Source: Acetobacter fabarum (lineage in GTDB: Bacteria; Pseudomonadota; Alphaproteobacteria; Acetobacterales; Acetobacteraceae). From it: a DNA stretch of 47,145 bases. The stretch is from assembly GCF_011516925.1 (NCBI RefSeq), contig NZ_WOTG01000014.1:1-47145 (forward strand), read 5' to 3'. The position numbers and the translations under genes are program-made. The notes beneath the pieces are model-generated. The model was not told the origin of the DNA, did no database searches, and was given only the letters and a program-made list of their open reading frames with translations. This document shows positions 1 to 8,723 of this stretch, piece by piece (position 1 is the first letter of the stretch; each line of letters opens with the position of its first letter).

Positions 1-276
1 CATATTGCCCAGCAGGTGGTCGCTCAGGTCGGGGTGGTCTTCATCATTCTTGGAGGCAGCCGCTTCTGCCGCGCGCATGCTGTCACGCACCGTGGCAGGG
101 TCAACCTCGGATACCAGAGGGCCGGAATTGCCCAGACGCCGGCGGTCCTGCTCCAGCTGTGTCTCCGCATTCTGCGCAAACGCGGCTGCGGGCAAAAGCA
201 CACCGGCAGCACCTACGGACTGGCACAAAAGCGCCAGACGCCAGCGCATACGGGCTGTTTTTTGTAAAAAAATCAT
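1..276 (-). CDS. N-terminus of an exported protein, runs off the left edge
   Basis: Reading the minus strand from an ATG at 274-276 gives 92 codons without a stop before the window ends, so the gene is cut. The N-terminus has a basic start followed by a hydrophobic stretch and a likely signal peptidase site (AAAFAQ, residue about 38). The mature part begins with a Gln/Arg-rich segment (TQLEQDRRRLGN) and is polar. I do not recognise the family. The leader upstream carries a cobalamin riboswitch on the same strand, so expression is probably repressed by B12, which suggests a role in cobalamin or cobalt acquisition (an outer-membrane or periplasmic component). I cannot see a TonB box or plug domain in the visible part, so a BtuB call is not justified. 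Confidence 0.7.
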   Translation of the reverse strand, partial: MIFLQKTARMRWRLALLCQSVGAAGVLLPAAAFAQNAETQLEQDRRRLGNSGPLVSEVDPATVRDSMRAAEAAASKNDEDHPDLSDHLLGNM

Positions 277-404
277 GGAATCAAGCCTGTTTTCCCCACC
301 CCGGAGCGGGGCGTGCTGTTGAATGAAATGCGCGTATGGGAAAAAGGGCCGTCAGGGATAAAGTAGCATGGTCGAGCATCCATCTCCGGCACCCCCGTCC
401 GGCG

Positions 405-592
405 ATCAAGGCATGAGCGGCAACGGCAGGTCTCCTGACTTGCGGATCAACGCATCGGGCCCAACCTTCCCGGTTGCGGGGCAACCAGTGGCAGCGATGC
501 ACAACACCGCTCGGGCCAGATACTCTCCGCCTACAGTTGCGGGGGCAGTCGCCGACTGATCTCCCACGGGGGAGAATACGGCATTCCCTTTT
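405..592 (-). promoter_or_regulatory. Cobalamin (B12) riboswitch
   Basis: On the minus strand the conserved blocks of the AdoCbl riboswitch occur in order: AAGGGAATGCCG at about 590-579, the hallmark CCCCGCAACTGTA at about 545-531, GCCACTGG at about 492-485, GGGAAGGTTGGGC at about 470-458, and the closing block AGTCAGGAGACCTGCC at about 441-426. These match the family consensus in sequence and spacing; the block after GGGAA is less canonical. The element sits about 130-150 nt upstream of the exported-protein gene starting at 276 on the same strand, the normal position for B12-dependent repression of transport genes. Boundaries are approximate. Confidence 0.9.
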
Positions 593-774
593 ATTCCGCT
601 TGCGCGGGACCGTTGGCTATAATGAACTGCGCAATAGCCTATATTTTAACCGATTTGCAACGCAAAAACCCCACCTACGCCCCATACCGCCCCAACATGG
701 CCAGAGGCAAACATGGGGCGGGTGCTTGCTTTTTGGGCCATTTACCCTCCAATGGCGGGCCAGCCACCCCGGAC

Positions 775-1746
775 ATGACCCAGCACACCAGACCCATGGA
801 CCCACGCTACCGTATTCCCCCCCTGTCCGCCCTGAACGCCTTTGTCGCCTTCGCCCGCACGGGTGGCATCCGGCGGGCGGCCACGGAACTGCGCGTGGAC
901 CACGCCGCCATCAGCCGCCATATCCGCGACCTTGAACTCTCTCTGGGCATCACCCTGCGCGACAAGACCACTGGCGGGCTCACTCAGGCAGGCCAGACCT
1001 ATTACGACCGCATAGCCCCCCTGCTGGACGGTTTGGCCACGGCCACGGCAGATATGCGCAACCGCGTAGCCCCCCTGACCGTGACCTGCGTGCACGGGTT
1101 TGCCTACCACTGGCTGCTGCCCCGGCTTTACGCCTTTCGCAAACTGCACCCGCATATGGAGGTGCAGCTCCGCTCGGTGGATGCCAGTGCGGCCTTCCAC
1201 ATCAGCGGTGTGGAATCCACCAACCATGCCCAGATCGGCTATGTGCGCGATGGCAGCACAACGCCAGAACCACGCACCATCCGGCATATGGCCATTGCCC
1301 GCCCGCCGGTTTTTCCCGTCGCATCTCCCCAGTGCATTCAGGCCCTTGGCGGCCAGCCCCACACAACCGAAGACCTGCTGGACGCCCCCCTGCTGCATGA
1401 GGAGGACGATACGGAATGGCGGCGCTGGTTTGCAGCGCAAGGGGTTCAGGCCGCCACCATTCCCACCGCAGGCAGGTTATGGCAGGCCCATATTACGTTG
1501 GCCGCCGCCCGCGCGGGGGAGGGTATAGCCCTTGGCAACCCGTTTTTGCTTGGTGATGACCTGCTTAGCGGGCGGCTGGTGCGCGTGCAGCCCACACAAA
1601 CCCCGCTCAAGGCCACACCGCTGGGGGCCTACGTGCTGCGCGCCTCCGAACAGATGTGGGAAAAACCCTCCCTGCGCACCTTCCGCACATGGCTGATGGA
1701 ACAGGTTGCGCAGGAGGCGGACACCCCCCTGCCCCCTCCGGCGTAA
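775..1746 (+). CDS. LysR-family transcriptional regulator (GcvA-like)
   Basis: The protein starts with the winged helix-turn-helix typical of LysR regulators (IPPLSALNAF, then RRAATELRVDHAAISRHIRDLE at about residues 33-54), followed by a periplasmic-binding-like effector domain to the C-terminus. The opening 'PPLxALxAF' is characteristic of the GcvA/AmpR branch. I start it at 775 (323 aa); 796 (MDPRYR) is an equally reasonable start and no Shine-Dalgarno sequence decides. It is encoded 174 nt upstream of gabT on the same strand and may control it; that is inference from position. Its promoter must lie between 592 and 775, divergent from the riboswitch transcript; a TATAAT at 618-623 is a possible -10 box. 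Confidence 0.85.
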   Translation: MTQHTRPMDPRYRIPPLSALNAFVAFARTGGIRRAATELRVDHAAISRHIRDLELSLGITLRDKTTGGLTQAGQTYYDRIAPLLDGLATATADMRNRVAPLTVTCVHGFAYHWLLPRLYAFRKLHPHMEVQLRSVDASAAFHISGVESTNHAQIGYVRDGSTTPEPRTIRHMAIARPPVFPVASPQCIQALGGQPHTTEDLLDAPLLHEEDDTEWRRWFAAQGVQAATIPTAGRLWQAHITLAAARAGEGIALGNPFLLGDDLLSGRLVRVQPTQTPLKATPLGAYVLRASEQMWEKPSLRTFRTWLMEQVAQEADTPLPPPA

Positions 1747-1920
1747 ACTGCCAGAAGAACGGGTCTGGCGCCGAAGGGTCGGGTGTTGATTTTTCATCAC
1801 CACCCACGCACCAAAAAAGCGCCTCCCCGCGTGCAATAAAACCACTTACGGAACGAACATGTTTGTCCCGCCCCAAACACGGGCCGGACCATATGACCGC
1901 CAACCGGAGCCAAACCTGAC

Positions 1921-3207
1921 ATGAGCACCACCAACAAAGACCTGCTGGCCCGCCGTAACAACGCCGTGCCGCGCGGGGTTTCCACCTCCACCCCCGTTTT
2001 TGCAGACCGGGCCGAAAACGCGGAGCTGTGGGATGTGGAAGGCCGCCGCTACGTTGACTTTGCAGGCGGTATTGCCGTGCTGAACGTGGGCCACCGCCAC
2101 CCCAAGGTGATGGCTGCGGTGGCAAAGCAGCTCGAACGCTTTACACACACGGCGTTTCAGGTTTCGGCTTACGAATCCTACATTGAACTGGCCGAAAAGC
2201 TGAACGCGCGCGCGCCCTTCTCCGGCCCGGCCAAGACCATTTTCTTCACCACGGGTGGGGAAGCAACCGAAAACGCGGTCAAGATCGCCCGTGCCGCTAC
2301 CGGCCGTAATGGCGTGATCGCCTTTTGTGGCGGGTTCCATGGCCGCACGCTGCTGGCTTCGGCCATGACCGGCAAGGTACTGCCCTACAAGGCACCTTTT
2401 GGCACGCTGCCGGGCGAAGTGTACCATGTCCCCTTCCCCGACCATGACATTACGGTGGAAGACAGCCTGAAAATGCTGCACTTCCTGTTTGCTGCCGATA
2501 TTGCCCCAAGCAATGTGGCCGCCATTATTATTGAACCCGTGCAGGGCGAAGGCGGGTTCCGTGTGGCCCCCACAGCACTGCTCAAGCACCTGCGCGCCCT
2601 GTGCGACCAGCACGGCATTAAACTGATTGCCGATGAAGTGCAGAGCGGCTTTGGCCGTACCGGCAAGCTGTTTGGCATTGAGCACTCCGGCGTGGAACCG
2701 GACCTGATCTCCGTTGCCAAATCCCTTGCAGGCGGCATGCCGCTCTCTGGCGTGATTGGCCGCGCGGACCTGATGGACAGCGTGCCCCCCGGCGGGCTGG
2801 GCGGCACTTATGCCGGCGCACCACTGGCCTGCGCCGCAGCCCTTGCCGTACTGGACGTGATTGACGAAGAAAAACTGCTCGACCGCGCCAATGCCATGGG
2901 CGAACGCCTGAAGGCACGCATTACCGCATGGCACAAGCGCACGGACATGCTGCCCATCAGCATGCCGCGTGGTCTGGGCGCCATGATCGCCTTTGACGTT
3001 CTTGAACGCCACGCAGGTGTGGAACAGCGGGCAGGCTTTGCCTCCAAGCTCTGCGCCAAGGCATGTGAAAAAGGGCTGATTCTGCTGGCTTGCGGCGTGC
3101 AGGGTGCGACCATCCGCATTCTGACCCCCCTGACCGCATCTGACGCGCTGCTTGATGAAGGGCTGGACATTATTGAACAGATCCTGATCGAAGAAGCCAA
3201 AGCCTGA
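1921..3207 (+). CDS. gabT: 4-aminobutyrate aminotransferase (class III, PLP-dependent)
   Basis: At 428 aa it has the usual GabT length. It should transfer the amino group of GABA (or a related omega-amino acid) to 2-oxoglutarate, giving succinic semialdehyde and glutamate in the cytoplasm. Visible features are the PLP phosphate site TTGGEATENAVK (about 110-121), FHGRT (139-143), the DEVQSGFGRTG motif with the PLP-nitrogen Asp238, and the Schiff-base Lys267 in SVAKSLAGGMP. The match to GabT extends along the whole chain, but close relatives (5-aminovalerate or putrescine aminotransferases) cannot be excluded from sequence reading alone. No succinate-semialdehyde dehydrogenase gene is adjacent. 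A terminator-like hairpin follows. Confidence 0.92.
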   Translation: MSTTNKDLLARRNNAVPRGVSTSTPVFADRAENAELWDVEGRRYVDFAGGIAVLNVGHRHPKVMAAVAKQLERFTHTAFQVSAYESYIELAEKLNARAPFSGPAKTIFFTTGGEATENAVKIARAATGRNGVIAFCGGFHGRTLLASAMTGKVLPYKAPFGTLPGEVYHVPFPDHDITVEDSLKMLHFLFAADIAPSNVAAIIIEPVQGEGGFRVAPTALLKHLRALCDQHGIKLIADEVQSGFGRTGKLFGIEHSGVEPDLISVAKSLAGGMPLSGVIGRADLMDSVPPGGLGGTYAGAPLACAAALAVLDVIDEEKLLDRANAMGERLKARITAWHKRTDMLPISMPRGLGAMIAFDVLERHAGVEQRAGFASKLCAKACEKGLILLACGVQGATIRILTPLTASDALLDEGLDIIEQILIEEAKA

Positions 3208-3624
3208 TCAGCTCCCCTTACGGGGCTGAACCTGCGGCAAAAGGCGGCTCTCCTTCCCCCACGGGGGCGGGGGAGTCGCCTTTTCTGTATGTCCGGTCAC
3301 GGGCGGTTGCCTGCACAGGTCAGTCCGGGGTCATAGTCAGGCCATGATTCCCCATTAGGTTAAAAAAGAATTTAAACCGATGGGGGTCACGCGCATGACC
3401 GCGTTTGCAGCCTACTGGCAGGCCGTAAAAACAGGGCTGGGCACGCTCCGCTCCGCGCACCGTACCTTCTGGCGGGTCCGTAACGCGGACCGATAACGCA
3501 CGGACCGCACTCCGCCCTTAATGCTCCGCAGGGCAGGCATGGCGGATAAAGATTGACATCCCTTTCTCCCCGGATCGACAATACCCCGAGTTTTTAAAAC
3601 CAGCTGATAAGCGAGGCATCCCTT
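3208..3624. other. Intergenic region with one possible short ORF
   Basis: Apart from the terminator, this 417-nt gap contains a possible plus-strand ORF at 3380-3496 (38 codons; alternative ATG at 3395) reading MGVTRMTAFAAYWQ at its N-terminus and ending basic (FWRVRNADR). It has no clear ribosome binding site and no family I recognise, so I do not call it a gene. AT-rich sequence at 3356-3378 could be part of a promoter. Confidence 0.4.
3239..3285 (+). terminator. Rho-independent terminator after gabT
   Basis: AAGGCGGCTCTCC at 3241-3253 can fold onto GGAGTCGCCTTTT at 3272-3284 with minor mismatches, with a C/G-rich internal arm between them and a run of T at the end. It lies 30 nt after the gabT stop codon. 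Confidence 0.7.
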
Positions 3625-3921
3625 ATGTCTTCTTCCATTTCAAATCTGAGCGGCAGCAGTGCTGTGAGCAGCCTGTTTGGCACGTCTTCCTCCTCCAGCA
3701 CGGCTTCTGGCTCTTCCGCTTCGGGGAGCAGCAACAGCAGCTCCTCCTCTTCTTCCTCTTCCACCACCACAAGCCAGACATTTAATGCCGATGGGTCCAT
3801 TACAACCATCGTCAAGGATGCCAGCGGGGACATCCTTTCCAAAACCACAACGGGTGGTTCTTCCGGTTCGGCCTCCGATTCCGCACAGAACGACACCAGC
3901 GTGCTGGACACCTTCGCCTGA
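3625..3921 (+). CDS. Ser/Thr-rich low-complexity small protein, function unknown
   Basis: This 98-aa ORF is preceded by GAGG about 8 nt before the ATG and followed by a strong terminator, which supports it as a gene. Residues 1-50 are almost entirely Ser with some Gly, Ala and Thr. The second half (QTFNADGSITTIVKDASGDI) looks like a short beta-rich repeat of the kind seen in small alphaproteobacterial proteins. There is no signal peptide and no membrane segment. I do not recognise a function. The overlapping minus-strand ORF is acidic low complexity created by the Ser codons and is treated as a shadow. Confidence 0.6.
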   Translation: MSSSISNLSGSSAVSSLFGTSSSSSTASGSSASGSSNSSSSSSSSSTTTSQTFNADGSITTIVKDASGDILSKTTTGGSSGSASDSAQNDTSVLDTFA

Positions 3922-3960
3922 TACGGGGCGGACAGTTCCGGCCTGCCGTGCAGAGCCCAT

Positions 3961-4003
3961 AAAAAAAACCCCGCCCTTTCCATTCCGGAGGGCGGGGTTT
4001 TTT
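3961..4003. terminator. Bidirectional intrinsic terminator
   Basis: A perfect GC-rich stem (AACCCCGCCC at 3967-3976 with GGGCGGGGTT at 3990-3999) is flanked by an A-tract on the left and a T-tract on the right. It can stop the Ser-rich gene on the plus strand and the 11-mer repeat gene that converges from the minus strand. Confidence 0.9.
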
Positions 4004-4024
4004 ACAGGCCAGAGTTATCCGGCC

Positions 4025-4513
4025 TTATTTTTTGTCATCATCCGTAAAGCCGTTACGAATATCGTGCCCGACGGCGGTGCTGGTGTTGCCGATTTTCTGG
4101 CCCGTGCGTTCGCCCCACTTGCCTACGTCATGCGCTGCATCGGTGGTGCCGGTTTTGGTTTTGTCCCACGCTTTTTCGGTCCCGGACTTGGTCTTGTCCC
4201 AGACCTTTTCCGTGCCAGATTTGGTTTTATCCCATGCCTTGTCCGTACCGGCTTTGGTCTTGTCCCAAGCCTTGTCGGTGCCAGCCTTGGTTTTGTCCCA
4301 AGCTTCGGTTGTGCCTTCTTTTGTCTTGTCCCATGCCTCGGCCGTGCCGGACTTGGTTTTATCCCACGCCTTTTCCGTTCCCTGACGGGTGGAGTTCCAT
4401 GCTTTTGTCAGAGCACCATCTTCCGCATGCACAGGGGCTGCGGGCAGGCTTACAGCAAATACGGCGGCACCCACCATGGTCATTAAAGCGGTAGCAAACG
4501 ACTGCTTGGTCAT
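4025..4513 (-). CDS. Exported protein made of eight 11-residue AWDKTK repeats
   Basis: The 162-aa product has a clear signal peptide ending around VHA (residue 30). Residues 37-124 then form eight consecutive 11-residue units of consensus KAWDKTKxGTx (first unit degenerate), followed by a charged tail ending DDDKK. An 11-residue period with alternating charged positions predicts a long amphipathic helix, as in LEA-type or apolipoprotein-like proteins, so a periplasmic or membrane-surface stress-protective role is conceivable; this is inference. AAGGAAT stands just upstream of the ATG as ribosome binding site. The gene converges on the Ser-rich ORF across a shared terminator. Confidence 0.85.
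   Translation of the reverse strand: MTKQSFATALMTMVGAAVFAVSLPAAPVHAEDGALTKAWNSTRQGTEKAWDKTKSGTAEAWDKTKEGTTEAWDKTKAGTDKAWDKTKAGTDKAWDKTKSGTEKVWDKTKSGTEKAWDKTKTGTTDAAHDVGKWGERTGQKIGNTSTAVGHDIRNGFTDDDKK
4142..4405 (-). repeat. 33-bp tandem coding repeats (8 units)
   Basis: The DNA of the eight 11-residue units forms an in-frame tandem array with 33-bp period. Units differ by a few codons, so the array is slightly diverged rather than newly amplified. Copy number may vary between strains through slippage or recombination. Confidence 0.85.
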
Positions 4514-4602
4514 TGGGTATTCCTTCTCAAATATCTTGTAACGTCTCTTGTATGCCTAGGTTTGCGGGCCATTTGTGGCAAATGTAAGCCCCTAATCTGG
4601 AA

Positions 4603-5088
4603 TCAGAAAGGCGTGATGGCGCTGGGCATGCTGTCCAGCGCTGCCTGCAAAATATAGGCGGCGGCCAGTTTATCCACCGCTTCCGCCCGCTTGGCGCGGG
4701 ACAGATCGGCCTCCTGTATGAGCATCCGGTTAACCGCGGAGGAGGACAGGCGCTCGTCCCACAGGCAGGTAGGCAGGCCGGTCTGGGCCGACAGGTCCAT
4801 GGCCCAGTCCCGGCTGGCCTGCGCCGCCGGACCAAACGACCCGTCGAGCGAGAGAGGCACCCCCACAACCAGCCCCGCCACCCCATGCTCCTGCGCAACA
4901 GCACGGATAAAGGTAGCCATCTGCCCCAGCTTGCCGCGCTTTACGGTCTGGAAGGGGGAGGCCACCATGCGGGACACATCGGACAGCGCCAGCCCCACCT
5001 GTTTGCGCCCGGGGTCTATGCCCAGAAGGCGGGCATGTCTGGGCAGGGTGGCAGCTAATTGGGGAAGAGTGAGAAGAGTCATGCCCAT
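4603..5088 (-). CDS. ruvX: RuvX/YqgF pre-16S rRNA nuclease (Holliday junction resolvase-like)
   Basis: The 161-aa protein shows the RNase H-fold motifs of YqgF: LLGIDPGRKQVGLALSD (about 21-37) with the first catalytic Asp, VVGVPLSLDG (about 73-82), WDERLSS with acidic residues at about 110, and the C-terminal DKLAAAYILQ with the last catalytic Asp. The family trims the 5' end of 16S rRNA and was earlier annotated as a putative Holliday junction resolvase. The start is either 5088 or the second Met at 5082. It is divergent from gatC with about 70 nt between starts. Confidence 0.92.
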   Translation of the reverse strand: MGMTLLTLPQLAATLPRHARLLGIDPGRKQVGLALSDVSRMVASPFQTVKRGKLGQMATFIRAVAQEHGVAGLVVGVPLSLDGSFGPAAQASRDWAMDLSAQTGLPTCLWDERLSSSAVNRMLIQEADLSRAKRAEAVDKLAAAYILQAALDSMPSAITPF

Positions 5089-5161
5089 GGTATGTTGCCT
5101 TCCGCGTGATTATGCTAGGTGCAATTCTCTATTCAGACTGAAGAAAGAGGGGCCCACTCTC

Positions 5162-5449
5162 ATGTCGCTAGACCTTGCGACCACCCGACGCATCGCAAAA
5201 CTGGCCCGTATAGGGCTTGAGGAAAACGAGCTGGAGGCCACGCGCCAGAAGCTTAATGGCATTCTGGGCTGGATTGACCAGCTTGCCGAAGTGGATGTTA
5301 CCGGTGTGCCGCCCATGGTGGGAACAGAAACCGAAACCCTGCGCCAGCGTGAAGACAAGGTGACCGACGGCAACTGCCGCGATGCCCTGCTGGCCTGCGC
5401 GCCCGAAACATCTGGCCCCTTTTATACCGTACCCAAGGTGGTGGAATAA
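5162..5449 (+). CDS. gatC: Glu/Asp-tRNA amidotransferase subunit C
   Basis: A 95-aa protein with the GatC pattern: helical N-terminus ([15 protein letters not shown]), the [20 protein letters not shown] linker, and a C-terminal [14 protein letters not shown]. GatC stabilises GatA and tethers it to GatB in the complex that amidates misacylated Glu-tRNA(Gln) and Asp-tRNA(Asn). I place the start at 5162, preceded by GAGGGGC, not at the longer in-frame opening upstream, because the family begins here. Its TAA overlaps the gatA ATG by one base. Confidence 0.95.
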   Translation: MSLDLATTRRIAKLARIGLEENELEATRQKLNGILGWIDQLAEVDVTGVPPMVGTETETLRQREDKVTDGNCRDALLACAPETSGPFYTVPKVVE

Positions 5450-6936
5450 TGCTGACCGGTCTAACCCTAACCGAAGCCCGCGCCGGGCTTGCCGCCCGCA
5501 AGTTTTCCGCGCGGGAGCTGGCACAGGCTCACCTGGACGCCATTGGCCGCCTGAACACCGCCCTTAACGCCTACATTACCGTTCTGCCCGAAGCCGACGT
5601 ACTGGCCAGTGCTGACGCCGCAGATGCCCGCTACGCAGCCGGCACGGCCGGTATTATGGACGGCCTGCCCATTGGCGTAAAAGACCTGTTCTGCACCAAG
5701 GGCGTGCGCACCACAGCTGCAAGCAAGATGCTGGCCGAATTTGTGCCCCCCTATGAGAGCACGGTCACCGCCAATCTGCTGAACGCAGGCGCGGTGTTCC
5801 TTGGCAAGACCAATCTGGACGAGTTTGCCATGGGCTCGGCCAACATCAATTCCGCCTTTGGCCCGGCCACAAACCCGTGGAAGCGCAAAGGGGACGAGGC
5901 CACCGCCCTTGTGCCCGGTGGCTCCTCCGGTGGGTCCTCCGCTGCGGTTGCCGCAGGCATGGCGCTGGCCGCAACGGGCACGGATACAGGCGGCTCCATC
6001 CGCCAGCCCGCAGCCTATTGCGGTATTGTTGGCCTTAAACCCACCTACGGCCGGTGCAGCCGCTGGGGCACCATTGCCTTTGCCAGCTCGCTCGACCAAG
6101 CTGGCCCCATGACCCGCAGCGTGGCCGATGCCGGGCTGATGCTGGAAGCCATGGCAGGTTTTGACGCCAAGGACAGCACAAGCTCCAACCGCCCCGTGCC
6201 CGCATTCCACAAAGCCGTGGGCAAAAGCGTTAAGGGCCTGCGCGTGGGCATTCCCGCAGAATACCGCGCACCCGGCCTGCCAGCCGAAATTGTGGCCATG
6301 TGGGAACAGGGCATTGCATGGCTGAAGGCCGCAGGCTGCGAAGTGGTGGATGTCTCCCTCCCCCATACGCGCTACGGGCTGACCACCTACTACATTATTG
6401 CCCCGGCTGAATGCTCCTCCAACCTTGCACGGTATGATGGCATCCGCTTTGGCCTGCGCAAGGACGCTCCCTCGCTGGATGGTGTGTATGAAGCCACCCG
6501 TGCCGCAGGCTTTGGGCAGGAAGTGCGCAACCGTATTCTGATGGGCACGTATGTTCTGTCCGCCGGGTATTACGATGCGTATTACCTGAAGGCGCAGAAG
6601 GTCCGCACCCTGATCAAGCGTGACTTTGAAAACGCGTTTGAAAACGTGGACGTGCTGCTGACCCCCACCGCCCCGTCCGCCGCCTTTGCACAGGGCGAAA
6701 ACATGGACGACCCGGTGCAGATGTACCTTAACGACATCTTTACCGTGCCCGCCAGCATGGCCGGCGTGCCCGCACTTTCCGTGCCCGTAGGGCTGAACGA
6801 TGCCGGGCTGCCGCTGGGGCTACAGGTTATTGGCAAGCATTTTGATGAAGAAACCGTGCTGTCCATTGGCGGCGCGCTGGAAGCGGCGGCAGGCTTTACG
6901 CACACGCCATCCGTCCATGCGGGAGCAGGCGCATGA
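5449..6936 (+). CDS. gatA: Glu/Asp-tRNA amidotransferase subunit A
   Basis: The 495-aa amidase-signature enzyme releases ammonia from glutamine or asparagine for transamidation. The catalytic Ser-cisSer-Lys triad is visible: Lys78 in GVKD, cis-Ser159 in the GGSSGGSS loop and nucleophile Ser183 in [11 protein letters not shown]. Length and layout are normal. Translation is probably coupled to gatC (stop/start overlap TAATG) and to gatB (ATGA overlap at 6933). Presence of the complete gatCAB implies that the organism makes Gln-tRNA and/or Asn-tRNA indirectly, which is usual in alphaproteobacteria. Confidence 0.96.
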   Translation: MLTGLTLTEARAGLAARKFSARELAQAHLDAIGRLNTALNAYITVLPEADVLASADAADARYAAGTAGIMDGLPIGVKDLFCTKGVRTTAASKMLAEFVPPYESTVTANLLNAGAVFLGKTNLDEFAMGSANINSAFGPATNPWKRKGDEATALVPGGSSGGSSAAVAAGMALAATGTDTGGSIRQPAAYCGIVGLKPTYGRCSRWGTIAFASSLDQAGPMTRSVADAGLMLEAMAGFDAKDSTSSNRPVPAFHKAVGKSVKGLRVGIPAEYRAPGLPAEIVAMWEQGIAWLKAAGCEVVDVSLPHTRYGLTTYYIIAPAECSSNLARYDGIRFGLRKDAPSLDGVYEATRAAGFGQEVRNRILMGTYVLSAGYYDAYYLKAQKVRTLIKRDFENAFENVDVLLTPTAPSAAFAQGENMDDPVQMYLNDIFTVPASMAGVPALSVPVGLNDAGLPLGLQVIGKHFDEETVLSIGGALEAAAGFTHTPSVHAGAGA

Positions 6937-8387
6937 GCTACACGATTGAAGGCCGCACCGGCACGTGGGAAATTGTGGTCGGGCTGGAAGTCCACGCACA
7001 GGTTATCAGCCATTCCAAGCTGTTCTCGGGTGCATCCACCACCTTTGGGGGGGACCCCAACACACAGGTCAGTCTGGTGGATGCCGCATTCCCCGGCATG
7101 CTGCCCGTCATCAACCACGAATGTGTGGCGCAGGCCATTCGCACAGGGCTGGGGCTTAACGCGCAGATCAACCTGTTCAGCCGGTTTGACCGCAAGAACT
7201 ACTTCTACGCCGATCTGCCGCAGGGCTACCAGATCAGCCAGTTCGAGCACCCCATTGTGGGCAAGGGCACCATCAGCATCGAACTGCAAAACGGGGATGT
7301 GCGCGAAATTGGTATTACCCGCCTGCACCTTGAGCAGGATGCGGGGAAGCTGCTGCATGATCAGGACCCCACAAAGTCCTTTGTGGACCTTAACCGCTCC
7401 GGCGTGGCGCTGATGGAAATCGTGAGCGAGCCTGACATCCGTGAGCCCGAAGAAGCCGGGGCCTACCTGCGCAAGCTACGCCAGATCCTGCGTTACCTCG
7501 GCACCTGCGATGGCAACATGGAAGAAGGCTCCATGCGTGCTGACGTCAACGTATCGGTCCGCAAGGCGGGGGAACCCTTCCGCACGCGCTGCGAGATCAA
7601 GAACGTCAACTCCATCCGCTTTGTCATGCAGGCCATTGAGGTGGAAGCCGCCCGCCAGGTGGAAATCTGGGAAAACGGGGGCGAGGTGGACCAGGAAACC
7701 CGCCTGTTCGACCCCGGCCGGGGCGAAACCCGGACCATGCGCTCCAAGGAAGATGCGCATGACTACCGCTACTTCCCCGACCCCGACCTGCTGCCGCTGG
7801 TGCTGGAACAGGCATGGGTGGACGAACTGGCCACCAAACTGCCCGAACTGCCCGATGCCAAACGCGCGCGCTTTCAGGCCGAATACGGCATTGCCTTTTA
7901 CGATGCCGGGGTGCTGATAGCCGAGCAGGCCGTAGCCGACTATTACGAGGCCGTGGCCCGTGGGCGGGACGGCAAGCTGGCAGCTACGTGGGTTATGGGC
8001 GACCTGTTTGCCGCCCTCAACCGCACCAGCAACACGATTGAGACCAGCCCGGTCAGTGCGGATGCACTGGGCAAGATGCTGGACCTGATTGCGGACAAGA
8101 CCATTAACGGCAAAATTGCCAAGGAGGTCTTTGAAGACATGGTGGAAACGGGTGAAAGCCCCGATGCCATCGTGGAAAAGAAGGGCCTGCGGCAGGTTAC
8201 CGATACGGGTGCGATTGATGCGGCCATTACCGCCGTGCTGGAAAAACACCCCGACAAACTGGCCGAATACCGCTCCGGCAAAGACAAGCTGTTCGGCTTT
8301 TTTGTGGGGCAGGTCATGAAGGAAACCAAGGGCAAGGCCAACCCGGCCATGGTGAACGAAGCCCTCAAGACCCATCTGGACGCGTAA
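6933..8387 (+). CDS. gatB: Glu/Asp-tRNA amidotransferase subunit B
   Basis: The 484-aa GatB subunit phosphorylates the glutamyl or aspartyl group on the tRNA and transfers ammonia to it. VGLEVHAQ near the N-terminus, the metal-binding and kinase region ([28 protein letters not shown] motif as [10 protein letters not shown]), the [14 protein letters not shown] stretch [12 protein letters not shown] and the helical GatB/YqeY tail are all present. The ATG overlaps the gatA stop by 4 bp. The gene is followed by about 100 nt and then tRNA-Ser. Confidence 0.96.
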   Translation: MSYTIEGRTGTWEIVVGLEVHAQVISHSKLFSGASTTFGGDPNTQVSLVDAAFPGMLPVINHECVAQAIRTGLGLNAQINLFSRFDRKNYFYADLPQGYQISQFEHPIVGKGTISIELQNGDVREIGITRLHLEQDAGKLLHDQDPTKSFVDLNRSGVALMEIVSEPDIREPEEAGAYLRKLRQILRYLGTCDGNMEEGSMRADVNVSVRKAGEPFRTRCEIKNVNSIRFVMQAIEVEAARQVEIWENGGEVDQETRLFDPGRGETRTMRSKEDAHDYRYFPDPDLLPLVLEQAWVDELATKLPELPDAKRARFQAEYGIAFYDAGVLIAEQAVADYYEAVARGRDGKLAATWVMGDLFAALNRTSNTIETSPVSADALGKMLDLIADKTINGKIAKEVFEDMVETGESPDAIVEKKGLRQVTDTGAIDAAITAVLEKHPDKLAEYRSGKDKLFGFFVGQVMKETKGKANPAMVNEALKTHLDA

Positions 8388-8494
8388 AAACGACCAGATA
8401 AAAAATAACACCAAATTACGCATCAGGGGGTTTGACGGAACGCGCCAAACCCCCTAAAAGCAGCGATGCAAACGTCGTGTCTGCACTCTTCGGC

Positions 8495-8587
8495 GGAGGG
8501 GTGGCCGAGAGGCTGAAGGCGGCGGTTTGCTAAACCGTTATACGATGTCAAGTCGTATCGAGGGTTCGAATCCCTTCCCCTCCGCCA
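8495..8587 (+). tRNA. tRNA-Ser(GCT)
   Basis: The acceptor stem GGAGGGG (8495-8501) pairs with CCCCTCC (8577-8583), followed by discriminator G and an encoded CCA. The D arm (GGCCGAGAGGCTGAAGGC) is that of a class II tRNA, the anticodon loop is TTTGCTAAA with anticodon GCT, there is a long variable arm, and the T loop is GGTTCGAATCC. The 3' end is the integration site of the island that follows. Confidence 0.97.
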
Positions 8588-8588
8588 A
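8574..8588 (+). repeat. attL: 15-bp direct repeat in the tRNA-Ser 3' end
   Basis: CTTCCCCTCCGCCAA spans the end of the T arm, the 3' acceptor strand and CCA of the tRNA. The identical 15-mer recurs in the same orientation at 15090-15104. Integration at tRNA 3' ends with duplication of the tail is the usual behaviour of P4-type tyrosine integrases. Confidence 0.88.
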
Positions 8589-8686
8589 TCACCCTTACAA
8601 TCCAGTTTTAAGCTGCATCACAAATGGCGGATTTCTGCGGATATCCTCTCATTTCATGTTGCATCCCGACTCATCAAATTGCACTC

Positions 8687-8722
8687 TATCCCACATCACG
8701 CGTGGTATGGAGTGTGGGAATA
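8687..8722. promoter_or_regulatory. Candidate integrase arm-binding sites near attL
   Basis: TCCCACA at 8689-8695 (TGTGGGA on the minus strand) and TGTGGGAATA at 8713-8722 lie in opposite orientations between the tRNA and the integrase fragment. The same 10-mer occurs at the other end of the island (15019-15028). Short repeats of this kind near both att cores are expected of arm-type integrase sites. Inference from sequence only. Confidence 0.4.
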
Positions 8723-8723
8723 G

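Noticed and set aside
1846..3012. Long minus-strand ORF across gabT (388 aa)
   Set aside because: Antisense shadow; gabT matches its family along the whole length.
3594..3983. Minus-strand ORF with poly-Glu and poly-Leu
   Set aside because: The poly-Glu/poly-Leu blocks are the complement of Ser codons in the plus-strand gene, and it would run through the terminator.
4142..4405. CRISPR array
   Set aside because: The 33-bp repeats are contiguous, without spacers, and keep the reading frame of a secreted protein. No cas gene or spaced repeat array was seen anywhere in the window.
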